Shown: positions 36,051-46,067, counted from the first letter of the stretch. The stretch is 64,000 bases of DNA from Pseudomonas entomophila (GCF_023277925.1 NZ_CP063832.1:2806001-2870000); one strand, 5' to 3'. Notes: generated by a model from the letters alone, not told the origin. Translations and numbers: made by a program.

Positions 36051-36096
36051 GCGTCCAATCGATAGGGCGAAACACGTGATCAAGCCGGTCTATCAC
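36051..36096 (-). promoter_or_regulatory. Promoter/LysR-box element upstream of moaB
   Basis: The minus strand carries GTGAT-N11-ATCAC (36076-36096), then TCGATTGGACGC. TTGGAC as -35 and TAACGT as -10 would be 18 nt apart. The element ends 52 nt before the moaB ATG, the same distance as its copy before the oxidoreductase gene. Confidence 0.65.
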
Positions 36097-36203
36097 GCAC
36101 CGATCAATCGCCTCTATCAAGCGGTCACCATTAAAGATTGGCCAGCACCAGCGGAGTTGGTTAAGGTCGCCAAACCCGCCCACCCCGCTCGCCAGGCCGC
36201 CCC

Positions 36204-37091
36204 ATGGACATCAAGCAGCTCAAGTTCCTCATCGCCCTCGACCAGACCCGCCACTTTGGCCAGGCCGCGGCGCTGTGCCACATCACCCAGCCCACGCTGT
36301 CCATGCGCCTGCGCAACCTGGAGGATGAGCTCGACCTGGTGCTGGTCAAGCGCGGCCAGCGCTTCGAGGGCTTCACCGAAGCCGGCGAACGTATCCTGGC
36401 CTGGGCCCGCACCCTGCTCGCCGCCCATGACGGGCTGCAGGCCGAGGCCGCCAGCTGCCGTGGCCAGGTGGTTGGCAGCCTGCGCCTGGGCACCGTGCCG
36501 CTGGCCAGTTTCAACCCCATGCAACTGCTGATGCCCCTGCGCGCCAAGTACCCCGAGCTGAACTTCCAGCTGTCGTCGCTGAGCTCCGAACAGGTCATCG
36601 ACGGCCTGAGCCGCAACCAGCTCGACCTGGGCATCTGCTACCTCGACCAGGTCAACGCCAGCTTCTTTGAAGTGATCGAACTGAGCACCACCACCATGGG
36701 CCTGCTGCACGACACACGGCACTTCGGCTTCGACACCGACACACTGCGCTGGGACGAGCTCGGCGAGATCCCGCTGGGCTTGCTGAGCAAGGGCATGCAC
36801 TACCGCCAGTCCCTGGACCTGAGCCTACGCAGCCGTGGCCTGGAGCCCAACGCCGTACTGGAGAGCGACTCGACCTTCCAGTTGATCCAGGCTATCAACG
36901 CCGGCGTGTGCTGCGCGATCATGCCACTGGATTGCGGGCTGGAGGAGCTCAGCGAGCACATGCGCATCATCCCCGTGGCCGACGCCAGCATCCACAGCCC
37001 GGTCGGCCTGTTGCTGCGCCGCAGCGAACCTCGGTCGGCGATTGCCGAGCAGTGCTTCGACGAGGCCCGCGCGCTCTTTCAAGCTTCCTGA
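36204..37091 (+). CDS. LysR-family transcriptional regulator
   Basis: A 295-residue LysR protein with an HTH (LIALDQTRHFGQAAALCHITQPTLSMRLRNLEDEL) and an effector domain starting about residue 90 (GSLRLGTVPLASFNPMQLLM). It is divergent from moaB, and GTGAT-N11-ATCAC boxes of LysR form are found before both moaB and the molybdoenzyme gene, so it is the likely regulator of this block. Its last 13 nt overlap the convergent AraC gene. Confidence 0.9.
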   Translation: MDIKQLKFLIALDQTRHFGQAAALCHITQPTLSMRLRNLEDELDLVLVKRGQRFEGFTEAGERILAWARTLLAAHDGLQAEAASCRGQVVGSLRLGTVPLASFNPMQLLMPLRAKYPELNFQLSSLSSEQVIDGLSRNQLDLGICYLDQVNASFFEVIELSTTTMGLLHDTRHFGFDTDTLRWDELGEIPLGLLSKGMHYRQSLDLSLRSRGLEPNAVLESDSTFQLIQAINAGVCCAIMPLDCGLEELSEHMRIIPVADASIHSPVGLLLRRSEPRSAIAEQCFDEARALFQAS

Positions 37092-37861
37092 CCCGTCGTC
37101 GCCTGGCGGTACTGCCTTGGGGTGAAGCCGGTCAACTGCTTGAACTGCCGGCTGAACGCGCTGTGGTCGGTGTAGCCGCAACGCAGCGCCACTTCGATGA
37201 TCGGCAGGTCGCTGTGCAGCAGCTGGTGGGCGTGCTCCAGGCGGGCCTTGTGGATCATCTGCCGGGGCGTGAGGTGGAATACCCGCTTGCAGTAGCGCTC
37301 CAACTGCGCCACCGAGATCCCGGCGAGCCGGGTCAACTCGCCCATGCTGATCGGCTGGTGGAAGTGCGCGCGGATATGCGCATCCACGGCCGCCAGGCGC
37401 TGGTAGGCGGGGTGCCGATCGGCGGCTGATTGCAGGTCGATCGAGATACCCACCAGGCCGATGATCCTGCCACCGGCATCATGCAACGGTCGTTTGTGGG
37501 TCAGGCACCAGCCTGGCTCACGGCTGCCGTACAGGTGCAGCTCCAGTTGATCCTCCAGCACCCACCCCTGCTCCAGCACCCGGCGGTCCTGCTCGGTATA
37601 GCCAGGGCCCAGCCGTGCCGGGAACACCTCGGCGCTGGTCTTGCCCAGCAAGGGCTGCAACTGCTTGAGGCCGCAGCGCTGGACCAGCGTGCGGTTGGCC
37701 AGCACGTAGCGGGCCTGGTCGTCCTTGATGAAGATCGCCGCGTTGGTGATCACGTCGAGCATCGGCAATAGCCAGGCCACGCCTTTGAGCAGGGCCTCCA
37801 GGGATTCGGGGCGCTGCTGGTCGAGGGTCTGGTACAGGGATAACAAGGGGGTGTCGGGCAT
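37079..37861 (-). CDS. AraC-family regulator with PAS domain (hydroxyproline cluster)
   Basis: A 260-residue regulator. The N-terminal PAS-like domain (about 30-140) has NAAIFIKDDQARYVLANRTLVQRCG and GREPGWCLTHKRPLHDAGGRIIGLVGISID (with SREPG). The C-terminal AraC HTH pair (about 155-255) ends DHSAFSRQFKQLTGFTPRQYRQ. It sits beside the hydroxyproline genes and faces away from the permease gene, so it is probably the cluster activator, as in other pseudomonads. Confidence 0.88.
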   Translation of the reverse strand: MPDTPLLSLYQTLDQQRPESLEALLKGVAWLLPMLDVITNAAIFIKDDQARYVLANRTLVQRCGLKQLQPLLGKTSAEVFPARLGPGYTEQDRRVLEQGWVLEDQLELHLYGSREPGWCLTHKRPLHDAGGRIIGLVGISIDLQSAADRHPAYQRLAAVDAHIRAHFHQPISMGELTRLAGISVAQLERYCKRVFHLTPRQMIHKARLEHAHQLLHSDLPIIEVALRCGYTDHSAFSRQFKQLTGFTPRQYRQATTGQEA

Positions 37862-37887
37862 TCAGGCCTCACTCCGATGATCAACAA

Positions 37888-37973
37888 ACCCATTCGCCGG
37901 CAAAGCCGGCCCCTACAGGAATGGAGGACGATGCGTGACCTGTAGGAGCCGGCCTTGCCGGCGAATGGGCCAG
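37888..37973. repeat. REP inverted pair
   Basis: CATTCGCCGGCAAAGCCGGC and GCCGGCCTTGCCGGCGAATG, with CCTACAGG/CCTGTAGG flanks, upstream of the AraC-PAS gene. Confidence 0.9.
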
Positions 37974-38053
37974 GGCTGGCTGGCACAGCAGCAAGTGCTG
38001 CAGCCTATTCCCCCTCTCGGCATCCCTACCAGCACTTTTGGCAACTATGCCGA

Positions 38054-38076
38054 TTTCGCCATCTACCTTGGCGAAA
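38054..38076. promoter_or_regulatory. Inverted repeat, candidate operator of hydroxyproline cluster
   Basis: TTTCGCCA-TCTACCT-TGGCGAAA is a perfect repeat with 8-bp arms and 7-nt spacer, 137 nt before the permease start codon. It may bind the AraC-PAS protein, although AraC proteins more often use direct repeats. Confidence 0.4.
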
Positions 38077-38212
38077 ACCATCAAGAACCCCGATCTCGAT
38101 CGGTCCACTCTATGCCCCACGCAAGCCGCCCCTCGACCTACAAGAACGCGGCCCGAACAGCCGCATCGTGACATCAGACCTGCCTATCCAAAACCTACAA
38201 AAAGGCGACCCC

Positions 38213-39829
38213 ATGTCAGGCAAATTCAAGAAACAGCTGTCATTGCTGGACCTCACCTTCATCGGCCTTGGCGCCATCTTCGGCTCCGGCTGGCTGTTCG
38301 CCGCCAGCCACGTCTCGGCCATCGCCGGCCCCGCCGGCATCCTCTCCTGGTTCCTTGGCGGCTTTGCCGTACTGTTGCTGGGTATCGTCTACTGCGAACT
38401 GGGCGCCGCCCTTCCCCGCGCCGGTGGCGTGGTGCGCTACCCGGTGTACTCCCACGGCCCACTGCTGGGTTACCTGATGGGTTTCATCACCCTGATCGCC
38501 TTCTCCAGCCTGATCGCCATCGAAGTGGTCGCCTCGCGCCAATACGCCGCGGCCTGGTTTCCCGGGCTGACCAAAGCCGGCTCCAGCGACCCGACGGTGC
38601 TCGGCTGGCTGGTGCAGTTCGCCCTGCTGTTGCTGTTCTTCGCGCTCAACTACCGTAGCGTGAAGACCTTCGCCAAGGCCAACAACCTGGTCAGCGTGTT
38701 CAAGTTCATCGTGCCGCTGCTGGTGATCGGCGTGCTGTTCACCTTCTTCAAACCGGAGAACTTCTCGGTCCAGGGCTTCGCGCCGTTCGGCCTGTCCGGC
38801 GTGGAAATGGCCGTGTCGGCCGGCGGCATCATCTTCGCCTACCTGGGGCTCACACCGATCATCTCGGTGGCCAGCGAAGTGAAGAACCCGCAGCGCACCA
38901 TCCCCATCGCGCTGATCCTCTCGGTGCTGTTGTCCACCGCCATCTATGCCCTGCTGCAACTGGCCTTCCTCGGTAGCATCCCGACCGAAATGCTGGCAAA
39001 CGGCTGGGCCGGGGTGACCAAGGAACTGGCCCTGCCCTACCGCGACATCGCCCTGGCCCTGGGTGTCGGCTGGCTGGCCTACCTGGTGGTGGCGGACGCG
39101 GTGATCTCGCCCAGCGGCTGCGGCAACATCTACATGAACGCCACCCCCCGCGTGGTCTATGGCTGGGCGCAGACCGGCACCTTCTTCAAGTACTTCACCC
39201 GCATCGACGAACAGTCCGGCATCCCACGCCCGGCACTGTGGCTGACCTTCGGCCTGGCAGTGTTCTGGACCTTGCCGTTCCCATCCTGGGAGGCCCTGAT
39301 CAATGTGGTGTCGGCCGCCCTGGTGCTGAGCTACGCCGTGGCCCCGGTGTCGGTCGCTGCCCTGCGTCGCAGCGCCCCGGACATGGCTCGGCCGTTCCGG
39401 GTCAAGGGCATGAATGTGCTCGGCCCGCTGTCGTTCATCATCGCCGCGCTGATCGTCTACTGGTCGGGCTGGAACACCGTGTCCTGGCTGCTGGCCCTGC
39501 AGATCGTGATGTTCGTGCTGTACCTGGTGTGCCGCCGGTTCGTGCCCACCGAGCACTTGTCGCTGGGCCAGCAGGTGCGCTCCTCGGCGTGGCTGATCGG
39601 CTTCTACGCCGTGACCATTTTCCTGTCCTGGCTGGGCAGCTTCGGTGGCCTGGGCGTGATCGGCCACCCGTTCGACACGCTGGTCGTGGCTGCCAGTGCG
39701 CTGGGGATCTACTACTGGGGCGCGGCCACTGGCGTGCCGGCGCGGCTGGTACGGCTGGATGGCGATGACGAGAGCGAAGCCAATGTCCAGCCTCAAGCCG
39801 CCCATCGTCCCGCAGTCATTGCTTCATGA
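38213..39829 (+). CDS. APC-family amino acid permease (hydroxyproline uptake)
   Basis: A 538-residue, twelve-helix permease that starts MSGKFKKQLSLLDLTFIGLGAIFGSGWLFAA, the APC-family first helix with its GxG-type motif. The frame extends 86 codons upstream through REP DNA, but AAAGGCG precedes the ATG at 38213. It is the first gene of the hydroxyproline block, so its cargo is likely trans-4-hydroxy-L-proline; this is inferred from position. Confidence 0.87.
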   Translation: MSGKFKKQLSLLDLTFIGLGAIFGSGWLFAASHVSAIAGPAGILSWFLGGFAVLLLGIVYCELGAALPRAGGVVRYPVYSHGPLLGYLMGFITLIAFSSLIAIEVVASRQYAAAWFPGLTKAGSSDPTVLGWLVQFALLLLFFALNYRSVKTFAKANNLVSVFKFIVPLLVIGVLFTFFKPENFSVQGFAPFGLSGVEMAVSAGGIIFAYLGLTPIISVASEVKNPQRTIPIALILSVLLSTAIYALLQLAFLGSIPTEMLANGWAGVTKELALPYRDIALALGVGWLAYLVVADAVISPSGCGNIYMNATPRVVYGWAQTGTFFKYFTRIDEQSGIPRPALWLTFGLAVFWTLPFPSWEALINVVSAALVLSYAVAPVSVAALRRSAPDMARPFRVKGMNVLGPLSFIIAALIVYWSGWNTVSWLLALQIVMFVLYLVCRRFVPTEHLSLGQQVRSSAWLIGFYAVTIFLSWLGSFGGLGVIGHPFDTLVVAASALGIYYWGAATGVPARLVRLDGDDESEANVQPQAAHRPAVIAS

Positions 39830-39857
39830 AACGTGTTGACCCTGTTTGCCACAGAGG

Positions 39858-39888
39858 CCTGTAGGAGCGGCTTTAGCCGCGAAAGGGC
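39858..39888. repeat. REP single element
   Basis: CTGTAGGAGCGGCTTTAGCC followed by GCGAAAGGGCC, in the gap between permease and epimerase genes. Confidence 0.8.
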
Positions 39889-39935
39889 CCGAACAGGCAA
39901 TACAAGACATTGCTCAATTCCAACTGGACACACTC

Positions 39936-40862
39936 ATGAAACAACTTCACGTCATCGACTCCCACACCGGCGGCGAACCCACCCGCCTGGTGATGAAAGG
40001 GTTCCCGACGCTCACCGGCCGCAGCATGGCCGAGCAGCGCGACGAGCTGCGCGAACTGCATGACCACTGGCGCCGGGCCTGCCTGCTGGAACCACGCGGC
40101 AACGATGTACTGGTCGGCGCGCTTTATTGCCCCCCGGCTTCGGCGGATGCCACCTGCGGGGTGATCTTCTTCAACAACGCCGGCTACTTGAACATGTGTG
40201 GCCACGGCACCATTGGCCTGGTCGCTTCGCTCCGCCACCTGGGGCTGATCGAACCCGGCGTACACAAGATCGACACGCCGGTCGGCCAGGTCAGCGCCAC
40301 GCTGCACGAAGACGGCGCGGTGACCGTCGGCAACGTGCCAGCCTACCGCTACCGCAAGCAGGTGGCGGTCGAGGTGCCCGGCCACGGCGTGGTGCATGGC
40401 GACATCGCCTGGGGCGGCAACTGGTTCTTCCTGGTCAACGAACATGGCCAGCGCCTCGAGCTGGGCAACGTCGAAGCCCTCACCGACTACACCTGGACAA
40501 TGCTCAAGGCCCTCGAAGCCCAGGGCATCAGCGGTGAGCACGGCGCGCCGATCGACCACATCGAACTGTTCGCCGACGACCCCCACGCCAACAGCCGCAA
40601 CTTCGTCATGTGCCCCGGCAAGGCCTACGACCGCTCGCCTTGCGGCACCGGCACCAGCGCCAAGCTGGCGTGCCTGGCCGCCGACGGCAAGCTCGCCGAA
40701 GGCCAGGTGTGGACCCAGGCCAGCATTACCGGCAGCCAGTTCCACGGCCGTTACGAACGCGAGGGCGATCACATCCGCCCGTTCATCACCGGCCGCGCCT
40801 ACATGACCGCCGACAGCACCCTGCTGATCGACGAGCAGGATCCGTTCGCCTGGGGCATCTGA
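39936..40862 (+). CDS. 4-hydroxyproline 2-epimerase
   Basis: A 308-residue proline-racemase-family enzyme that converts trans-4-hydroxy-L-proline to cis-4-hydroxy-D-proline without cofactor. The two catalytic cysteines are C88 (NMCGHGT) and C236 (SPCGTGTSA), the Cys/Cys pair that separates epimerases from the Ser/Thr dehydratase forms. ATG 39936 begins [16 protein letters not shown], a family-typical start; the frame further 5' runs through a REP. Confidence 0.95.
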   Translation: MKQLHVIDSHTGGEPTRLVMKGFPTLTGRSMAEQRDELRELHDHWRRACLLEPRGNDVLVGALYCPPASADATCGVIFFNNAGYLNMCGHGTIGLVASLRHLGLIEPGVHKIDTPVGQVSATLHEDGAVTVGNVPAYRYRKQVAVEVPGHGVVHGDIAWGGNWFFLVNEHGQRLELGNVEALTDYTWTMLKALEAQGISGEHGAPIDHIELFADDPHANSRNFVMCPGKAYDRSPCGTGTSAKLACLAADGKLAEGQVWTQASITGSQFHGRYEREGDHIRPFITGRAYMTADSTLLIDEQDPFAWGI

Positions 40863-40903
40863 CCCCATTCATTTCCCACTGAATACCGCCAGGAGTGACA
40901 ACA

Positions 40904-41851
40904 ATGACCGACAACATCTTCACCGGCACCATGCCCGCCCTGATGACCCCCTGCACCACCGAGCGCAAGCCGGACTTCGACGCCCTGGTACGCAAGGGCC
41001 GCGAACTGATCGACGCGGGCATGAGCGCAGTGGTGTACTGCGGCTCGATGGGCGACTGGCCGCTGCTGACCGAGGCCGAGCGCCAGGAAGGGGTAGCACG
41101 CCTGGTGGCAGCCGGTATCCCGACCATCGTCGGCACCGGCGCGGTGAACACCCGTGAAGCGGTGGCCCATGCCGCCCACGCCGCCAAGGTCGGCGCCGCC
41201 GGCCTGATGGTCATCCCCCGGGTGCTGTCGCGCGGCGCCTCGCTGATCGCCCAGAAGCATCATTTCTCGGCGATCCTCGCAGCCGCGCCGAAGCTGCCAG
41301 CGGTGATCTACAACAGCCCCTATTACGGTTTCGCCACCCGCGCCGACCTGTTCTTCGAACTGCGCCGCGCCTACCCCAACCTGATCGGGTTCAAGGAGTT
41401 CGGCGGCGGCGCCGACCTGCGCTACGCCGCCGAGCACATCACCTCCCAGGATGACGCCGTGACCCTGATGGTCGGCGTCGACACCCAGGTGGTGCATGGT
41501 TTCGTCAACTGCAACGCCACCGGCGCCATCACCGGCATCGGCAACGCCCTGCCCCGCGAAGTGCTGCAACTGGTCAGCCTGAGCAAGCGCGCCGCCAAGG
41601 GTGACGCCAAGGCCCGGCGCCTGGCCCGGGAGCTGGAGTCGGCGCTGACGGTGCTGTCGTCGTTCGATGAAGGCTGCGACCTGGTGCTGTACTACAAGCA
41701 CCTGATGGTGCTCAACGGCGACCGCGAGTACAGCCTGCATTTCAACGAAACCGACGCCCTTACCGACGCCCAGCGCCATTACGCCGAGCAGCAGTACGCG
41801 CTGTTCCGCACCTGGTACGCCAGCTGGTCAGCCGAGCAGAACCTGGCCTGA
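40904..41851 (+). CDS. 1-pyrroline-4-hydroxy-2-carboxylate deaminase (DapA family)
   Basis: A 315-residue member of the DHDPS/NAL family. The Schiff-base lysine is K164 in LIGFKEFGG, and [15 protein letters not shown] is a variant of the usual GTTGE loop. Within this gene set it should convert pyrroline-4-hydroxy-2-carboxylate to 2-oxoglutarate semialdehyde and ammonia. ATG 40904 has AGGAG 8 nt upstream. It follows the epimerase gene by 41 nt. Confidence 0.92.
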   Translation: MTDNIFTGTMPALMTPCTTERKPDFDALVRKGRELIDAGMSAVVYCGSMGDWPLLTEAERQEGVARLVAAGIPTIVGTGAVNTREAVAHAAHAAKVGAAGLMVIPRVLSRGASLIAQKHHFSAILAAAPKLPAVIYNSPYYGFATRADLFFELRRAYPNLIGFKEFGGGADLRYAAEHITSQDDAVTLMVGVDTQVVHGFVNCNATGAITGIGNALPREVLQLVSLSKRAAKGDAKARRLARELESALTVLSSFDEGCDLVLYYKHLMVLNGDREYSLHFNETDALTDAQRHYAEQQYALFRTWYASWSAEQNLA

Positions 41852-41879
41852 CCCATACCCATTGGTTTGGCGTGCCCTC

Positions 41880-41945
41880 TGTAGGAGCGGCTTCAGCCGC
41901 GATCACCCGCGATGCCTGCATCGCGGCTAAAGCCGCTCCTACAAG
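41880..41945. repeat. REP inverted pair inside an operon-like gene set
   Basis: TGTAGGAGCGGCTTCAGCCG and CGGCTAAAGCCGCTCCTACA. It lies between the deaminase and semialdehyde dehydrogenase genes, which point the same way. Confidence 0.9.
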
Positions 41946-41982
41946 CGCCACAACGCATCCACAACACTGCGAAGGAAGCCCC

Positions 41983-43563
41983 ATGCCCCTGACAGGCAAC
42001 CTGCTGATCGGCCAGACCAGCGTCCCCGGTAGCCATGGCGCAGTCCGCGCCATCGACCCGGCCACCAACCAGGCACTCGAACCCGCCTATGCCGGCGCCA
42101 CCGGCGAACACGTGGCCCAGGCCTGCACCCTGGCCTGGGCAGCGTTCGATGAATACCGCGAAACCTCGCCCGAACAACGCGCTCGCTTTCTCGAAACCAT
42201 CGCCGAGCAGATCGAAACCCTGGGCGACCTGCTGATCGAGCGCGCCAACGCCGAAACCGGCCTGCCCAAGGCACGCCTGCTGGGCGAGCGCGCCCGCACC
42301 TGCAATCAGCTGCGCACCTTCGCCCGCGTGGTGCGTGCCGGCGAATGGCTCGACGTGCGCGTCGACCGCGCCCAGCCCGAGCGCCAACCGCTGCCACGCC
42401 CGGATCTGCGCCAACGCCAGGTATCCCTGGGCCCGGTGGCGGTGTTCGGCGCCAGCAACTTCCCACTGGCGTTCTCGGTCGCCGGCGGCGACACAGCCTC
42501 GGCACTGGCCGCCGGCTGCCCGGTAGTAGTCAAGGCCCATGGCGCCCATCCCGGCACCAGCGAACTGGTCGGCCAGGCAGTGGCCCGGGCGGTCAAGCTA
42601 TGCGCACTGCCAGAAGGCGTGTTCTCGCTGCTATATGGCGCCGGCCGCGAGATCGGTGTCGCCCTGGTCAGTGACCCACGCATCAAGGCGGTCGGTTTCA
42701 CTGGGTCGCGCAGTGGAGGCATCGCCCTGTGCCAGGCGGCCCAGGCACGCCACGAGCCGATCCCGGTGTATGCCGAAATGAGCTCGATCAACCCAGTGTT
42801 CCTCTTCAACGCTGCCTTGCAGGCCCGCGCCGAAACACTGGCCCAGGGCTTCGTCACCTCACTGACCCAGGGCGCCGGCCAGTTCTGTACCAACCCAGGG
42901 CTGGTGATCGCCTGCCAAGGGCCCGCGCTTGAACGGTTCATCGCCGCCACCGGCGATCACCTCCAACCCGTGGCGGCGCAAACCATGCTCACCCCCGGCA
43001 TCGCCAGCGCCTATGCAAACGGCGTCGCGGCGCTGAATGAGAACGGCAATGCCCAGGCAGTTGCCAGCGGCCTGCCCCAGCAAAGCCCGAACCAATGCCA
43101 GGCTTACGTTTTTGTCACCCAAGCCCAAGCGTTTCTTGCTGACCCGGCCCTGCAGGCCGAAGTGTTCGGCGCCGCCTCGCTGGTGGTGGCCTGCGACAGC
43201 GACGAGGAGATTCGCCTGGTCGCCGAACACCTGGAAGGTCAGTTGACGGCCACGCTGCACCTGGACGACGCCGACCTGCCCGACGCGCGCCAGCTGCTGC
43301 CCACGCTCGAACGCAAGGCCGGGCGCATTCTGGTCAACGGCTGGCCGACCGGGGTCGAGGTGTGCGATGCGATGGTCCACGGCGGGCCGTTCCCGGCTAC
43401 CTCCGATACCCGCGGCACCTCGGTGGGCACTGCGGCGATCCTGCGTTTCCTGCGCCCGGTGTGCTACCAGGACTTCCCCGACACGCTGCTGCCCGAGGCG
43501 TTGAAGCACGATAACCCGCTGCACCTGCACCGGCTGCTCGACGGTAAGCGGGAAGGCGCATGA
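41983..43563 (+). CDS. 2-oxoglutarate semialdehyde dehydrogenase
   Basis: A 526-residue aldehyde dehydrogenase that oxidises 2-oxoglutarate semialdehyde to 2-oxoglutarate, the last step of hydroxyproline breakdown. The catalytic Cys is C302 ([10 protein letters not shown]) and the general base E265 ([10 protein letters not shown]). The cofactor loop GFTGSRSGG matches NADP-type KGSADH relatives. AAGGAAG precedes the ATG at 41983. It overlaps the next gene by 4 nt. Confidence 0.93.
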   Translation: MPLTGNLLIGQTSVPGSHGAVRAIDPATNQALEPAYAGATGEHVAQACTLAWAAFDEYRETSPEQRARFLETIAEQIETLGDLLIERANAETGLPKARLLGERARTCNQLRTFARVVRAGEWLDVRVDRAQPERQPLPRPDLRQRQVSLGPVAVFGASNFPLAFSVAGGDTASALAAGCPVVVKAHGAHPGTSELVGQAVARAVKLCALPEGVFSLLYGAGREIGVALVSDPRIKAVGFTGSRSGGIALCQAAQARHEPIPVYAEMSSINPVFLFNAALQARAETLAQGFVTSLTQGAGQFCTNPGLVIACQGPALERFIAATGDHLQPVAAQTMLTPGIASAYANGVAALNENGNAQAVASGLPQQSPNQCQAYVFVTQAQAFLADPALQAEVFGAASLVVACDSDEEIRLVAEHLEGQLTATLHLDDADLPDARQLLPTLERKAGRILVNGWPTGVEVCDAMVHGGPFPATSDTRGTSVGTAAILRFLRPVCYQDFPDTLLPEALKHDNPLHLHRLLDGKREGA

Positions 43564-44804
43564 GCAGCACCGATACCGACATCGCCGTGATCGGCGCCGG
43601 CATCGTCGGCGTCGCCTGCGCCCTGCAGTTGGCCCGCCAAGGCATGCGGGTACTGCTGATCGATCGCCAGGCACCCGGCCACGGCGCCTCCTATGGCAAC
43701 GCCGGGCACCTGGCCACCGAGCAGGTCTTCCCGATCGCCGACCTGTCGATCTTCAAGCGCCTGCCGGCCATGCTGATGGACCCGATGGGGCCGTTGCGCC
43801 TGGACTGGAAGTACCTGCCCCAGGCCATCCCCTGGTTCACCCGCCTGCTGCTCAACCTGCGCCCGGCGCCGTTCCAGCGCAGCGTGGCCGGCCTGCGCGC
43901 CCTGAACGAAGCCAGCCTCGGCGCCTGGCAGCGCCTGCTTGGCAGCCTCGGGCGCGGCAACATGCTCCGGGAGGATGGCTCGCTGCTGGTTTTCGAACGC
44001 CCGGCATCACGCCCGGCACTCGAGGCCTTGCAGGCGCGCATGCGACAGCAGGCAGTGCCGGTCGACTTCTGGGCGGCCCAGGCGGTGCGGCATGCGGCGC
44101 CGCAGTTGAGCACGCAGGTCCAGGGTGGCCTGTTCTTCCCCCGAACCGGGCACTTCATCGACCCGTACCATGTGGTCAACACGTTGTTCGATGCAGCGCA
44201 GGCGGCGGGCGTACGCTTTACCAACGAGGACATTCACGGCGCTCGGCTGCACAGTGATGGCGTAACCCTGCGCAGCAACCAGGGCGAACGGCAGGCCCGG
44301 CAGGTGCTGATCGCCTGTGGTGCCCATTCGGCAAAACTGGTTGAGGCCCTGACCGGCACCCGTGTGCCCCTGGATACCGAGCGCGGCTACCACCTGATGC
44401 TGCCCAACGAGCAGCAGCGGCTGCCGTTCGCGGTCACCTCGCTGGAGCGCAAGTTCATCATGACGCCCATGGCCGATGGCTTGCGCCTGGCCGGCACGGT
44501 GGAGTTCGCGGGGCTGGACGCGCCGCCGAGCATGCAGCGGGCGTGGCAGTTGCACCGCTTGAGCCAAGGTTTGTTCCAACGTGACCTGGATGCCGAAGGG
44601 GCGACACCGTGGATGGGCTTCAGGCCTTCACTGCCCGACTCCCTACCCGTGATCGACCGGGTGGCGGAGGGCCGGGTACTGTTGGCGTTCGGGCATCAGC
44701 ACCTGGGGTTGACCCAGGCGGCGGTGACGGCGGAATGGGTGGGGCGGTTAGCGCAGGGCCACCGGGATGCACATTTGGCCCCGTACAAGGTGGATCGGTT
44801 TTGA
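43560..44804 (+). CDS. FAD-dependent cis-4-hydroxy-D-proline dehydrogenase
   Basis: A 414-residue DadA-like flavoprotein. The dinucleotide fold is [22 protein letters not shown], then [21 protein letters not shown]. Late motifs GYHLMLP and [21 protein letters not shown] match D-amino-acid dehydrogenases. In the cluster it should oxidise cis-4-hydroxy-D-proline to pyrroline-4-hydroxy-2-carboxylate. It overlaps the aldehyde dehydrogenase gene by 4 nt, and a single gene replaces the three-subunit oxidase found in some other pseudomonads. Confidence 0.9.
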   Translation: MSSTDTDIAVIGAGIVGVACALQLARQGMRVLLIDRQAPGHGASYGNAGHLATEQVFPIADLSIFKRLPAMLMDPMGPLRLDWKYLPQAIPWFTRLLLNLRPAPFQRSVAGLRALNEASLGAWQRLLGSLGRGNMLREDGSLLVFERPASRPALEALQARMRQQAVPVDFWAAQAVRHAAPQLSTQVQGGLFFPRTGHFIDPYHVVNTLFDAAQAAGVRFTNEDIHGARLHSDGVTLRSNQGERQARQVLIACGAHSAKLVEALTGTRVPLDTERGYHLMLPNEQQRLPFAVTSLERKFIMTPMADGLRLAGTVEFAGLDAPPSMQRAWQLHRLSQGLFQRDLDAEGATPWMGFRPSLPDSLPVIDRVAEGRVLLAFGHQHLGLTQAAVTAEWVGRLAQGHRDAHLAPYKVDRF

Positions 44805-44809
44805 GACCG

Positions 44810-44893
44810 GGTTCGCCGGCAAGCCGGCCCCTACGGGGGCGGCCTAATTCCCGTAGGAGCGGTTGTGCCAAATCATTGCTGCCGGCGAACAGG
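44810..44893. repeat. REP pair, second arm disrupted
   Basis: The first arm GTTCGCCGGCAAGCCGGCCC is intact. In the second, GTAGGAGCGG is separated from the expected GCCGGCGAAC by an unrelated run (TTGTGCCAAATCATTGCT). Confidence 0.75.
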
Positions 44894-44897
44894 TCAC

Positions 44898-45989
44898 TCA
44901 GCGATAACGCTCAAGCCAGTGTGCGTAAGGCGCCGGCAAGGTCCAGGACGCCTTGTCCACCCCTAGCGCCTTGGCAGCGAAATACGGCCAATGCGGGTCG
45001 GCCAGATGCGCACGCCCCACCGACACCAGGTCGAGCTGATCGGCCTGCAGAGCCCCCTCGGCCAGCTCCGGCGTGCCAAATCCCCACGCCGAGGTCACCG
45101 GGATACCTGCCTCACGGCGCACGCGCTCGGCGATTGGCCCCATGAACGCCGGCCCCCACGGAATGTTTGTCTCAGGAATGGTGAAACCGACACTGACACT
45201 CAGCAAGTCCAGGCCACCCGCCTTGAAGCGACGCGCCAGCTCGATGGACTCCTCCAGGGTCTGCTCGTCACGCCCGTCGTACTCCAGCACCCCGAAGCGC
45301 GCCGTCAGCGGCAAGTGCTCCGGCCAGACTTCACGCACTGCGGCCAGGGTTTCCAGGAGGAAGCGGCTACGGTTGTCGAAACTGCCGCCGTAGGCGTCGG
45401 TGCGCTGGTTGGAATGCTCGGAGAAGAAACTCTGGCCCAGGTAGCCATGGGCGAAGTGCAGCTCGATCCACTCGAAGCCCGCGTCACGGGCGCGACGGGC
45501 GGCATCGACGAAGTCCTGGCGAACCCGGGCGATGTCGTCCAGGGTCATGGCTTGCGGCACCTTCGGCAGGTGCGCGCCAAAGGCGATGGCCGAAGGGGCG
45601 ATGGTCTGCCAGCCACGGGCGTCATCGGCGCCGATATGGTCGTCGCCTTCCCACGGGCGGTTGGTGCTGGCCTTGCGCCCCGCGTGGGCAATCTGGATGC
45701 CCGGCACGGAACCGGCGGCCTTGATCGCCTGCACCACCGGCACGAAGGCCTGGGCGTGGGCGTCGCTCCAGATGCCGGCGCAACCGGGGGTGATGCGCCC
45801 TTCCGGTGACACCGCAGTGGCCTCGACCACCACCAGGCCGGCGCCACCCCGGGCCAGGCCCGCCAGGTGCACGTGGTGCCATTCGTTGATCAGGCCATCC
45901 TCGGCCATGTACTGGCACATCGGCGGGATGGCGATGCGGTTGCGCAGGGTAACGTCCTTGAGGGTGTAGGGCTGGAACAGGGCTGACAT
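44898..45989 (-). CDS. xenA: Xenobiotic reductase A (old yellow enzyme family)
   Basis: A 363-residue FMN oxidoreductase of the YqjM-like OYE class, very similar to P. putida XenA as I recall it. Cys25 (IPPMCQYMAE) and Tyr27 tune the flavin; LHFAHGYLGQSFFS and the end WLERYR are typical. It reduces enones, nitro-esters and similar compounds with NADPH. CGGAGA stands before the ATG at 45989. It is divergent from an ArsR gene over a palindromic site. Confidence 0.95.
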   Translation of the reverse strand: MSALFQPYTLKDVTLRNRIAIPPMCQYMAEDGLINEWHHVHLAGLARGGAGLVVVEATAVSPEGRITPGCAGIWSDAHAQAFVPVVQAIKAAGSVPGIQIAHAGRKASTNRPWEGDDHIGADDARGWQTIAPSAIAFGAHLPKVPQAMTLDDIARVRQDFVDAARRARDAGFEWIELHFAHGYLGQSFFSEHSNQRTDAYGGSFDNRSRFLLETLAAVREVWPEHLPLTARFGVLEYDGRDEQTLEESIELARRFKAGGLDLLSVSVGFTIPETNIPWGPAFMGPIAERVRREAGIPVTSAWGFGTPELAEGALQADQLDLVSVGRAHLADPHWPYFAAKALGVDKASWTLPAPYAHWLERYR

Positions 45990-46019
45990 GGCAATTCTCC
46001 GGGAGAGACTCAATTACGG

Positions 46020-46041
46020 TAGTTCGATCATATTCGAACTA
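46020..46041. promoter_or_regulatory. Palindromic ArsR-type operator between xenA and arsR-like gene
   Basis: TAGTTCGA-TCATAT-TCGAACTA has perfect 8-bp arms. It lies 31 nt upstream of the xenA start codon and about 27 nt upstream of the regulator start, so one bound dimer could repress both genes. Confidence 0.6.
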
Positions 46042-46067
46042 TGGCAATTTATGAAACCCCCGTTATC

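Larger units (their letters stand above)
37862..38212. other. Divergent region between AraC-PAS and permease genes
   Basis: The 351-bp gap holds a REP inverted pair (37888-37973), an AT-richer stretch with an inverted repeat (38054-38076) and the permease leader. The repeats TTGGCA and TGCCGA nearby suggest more operator half-sites. I see no additional gene. Confidence 0.5.
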
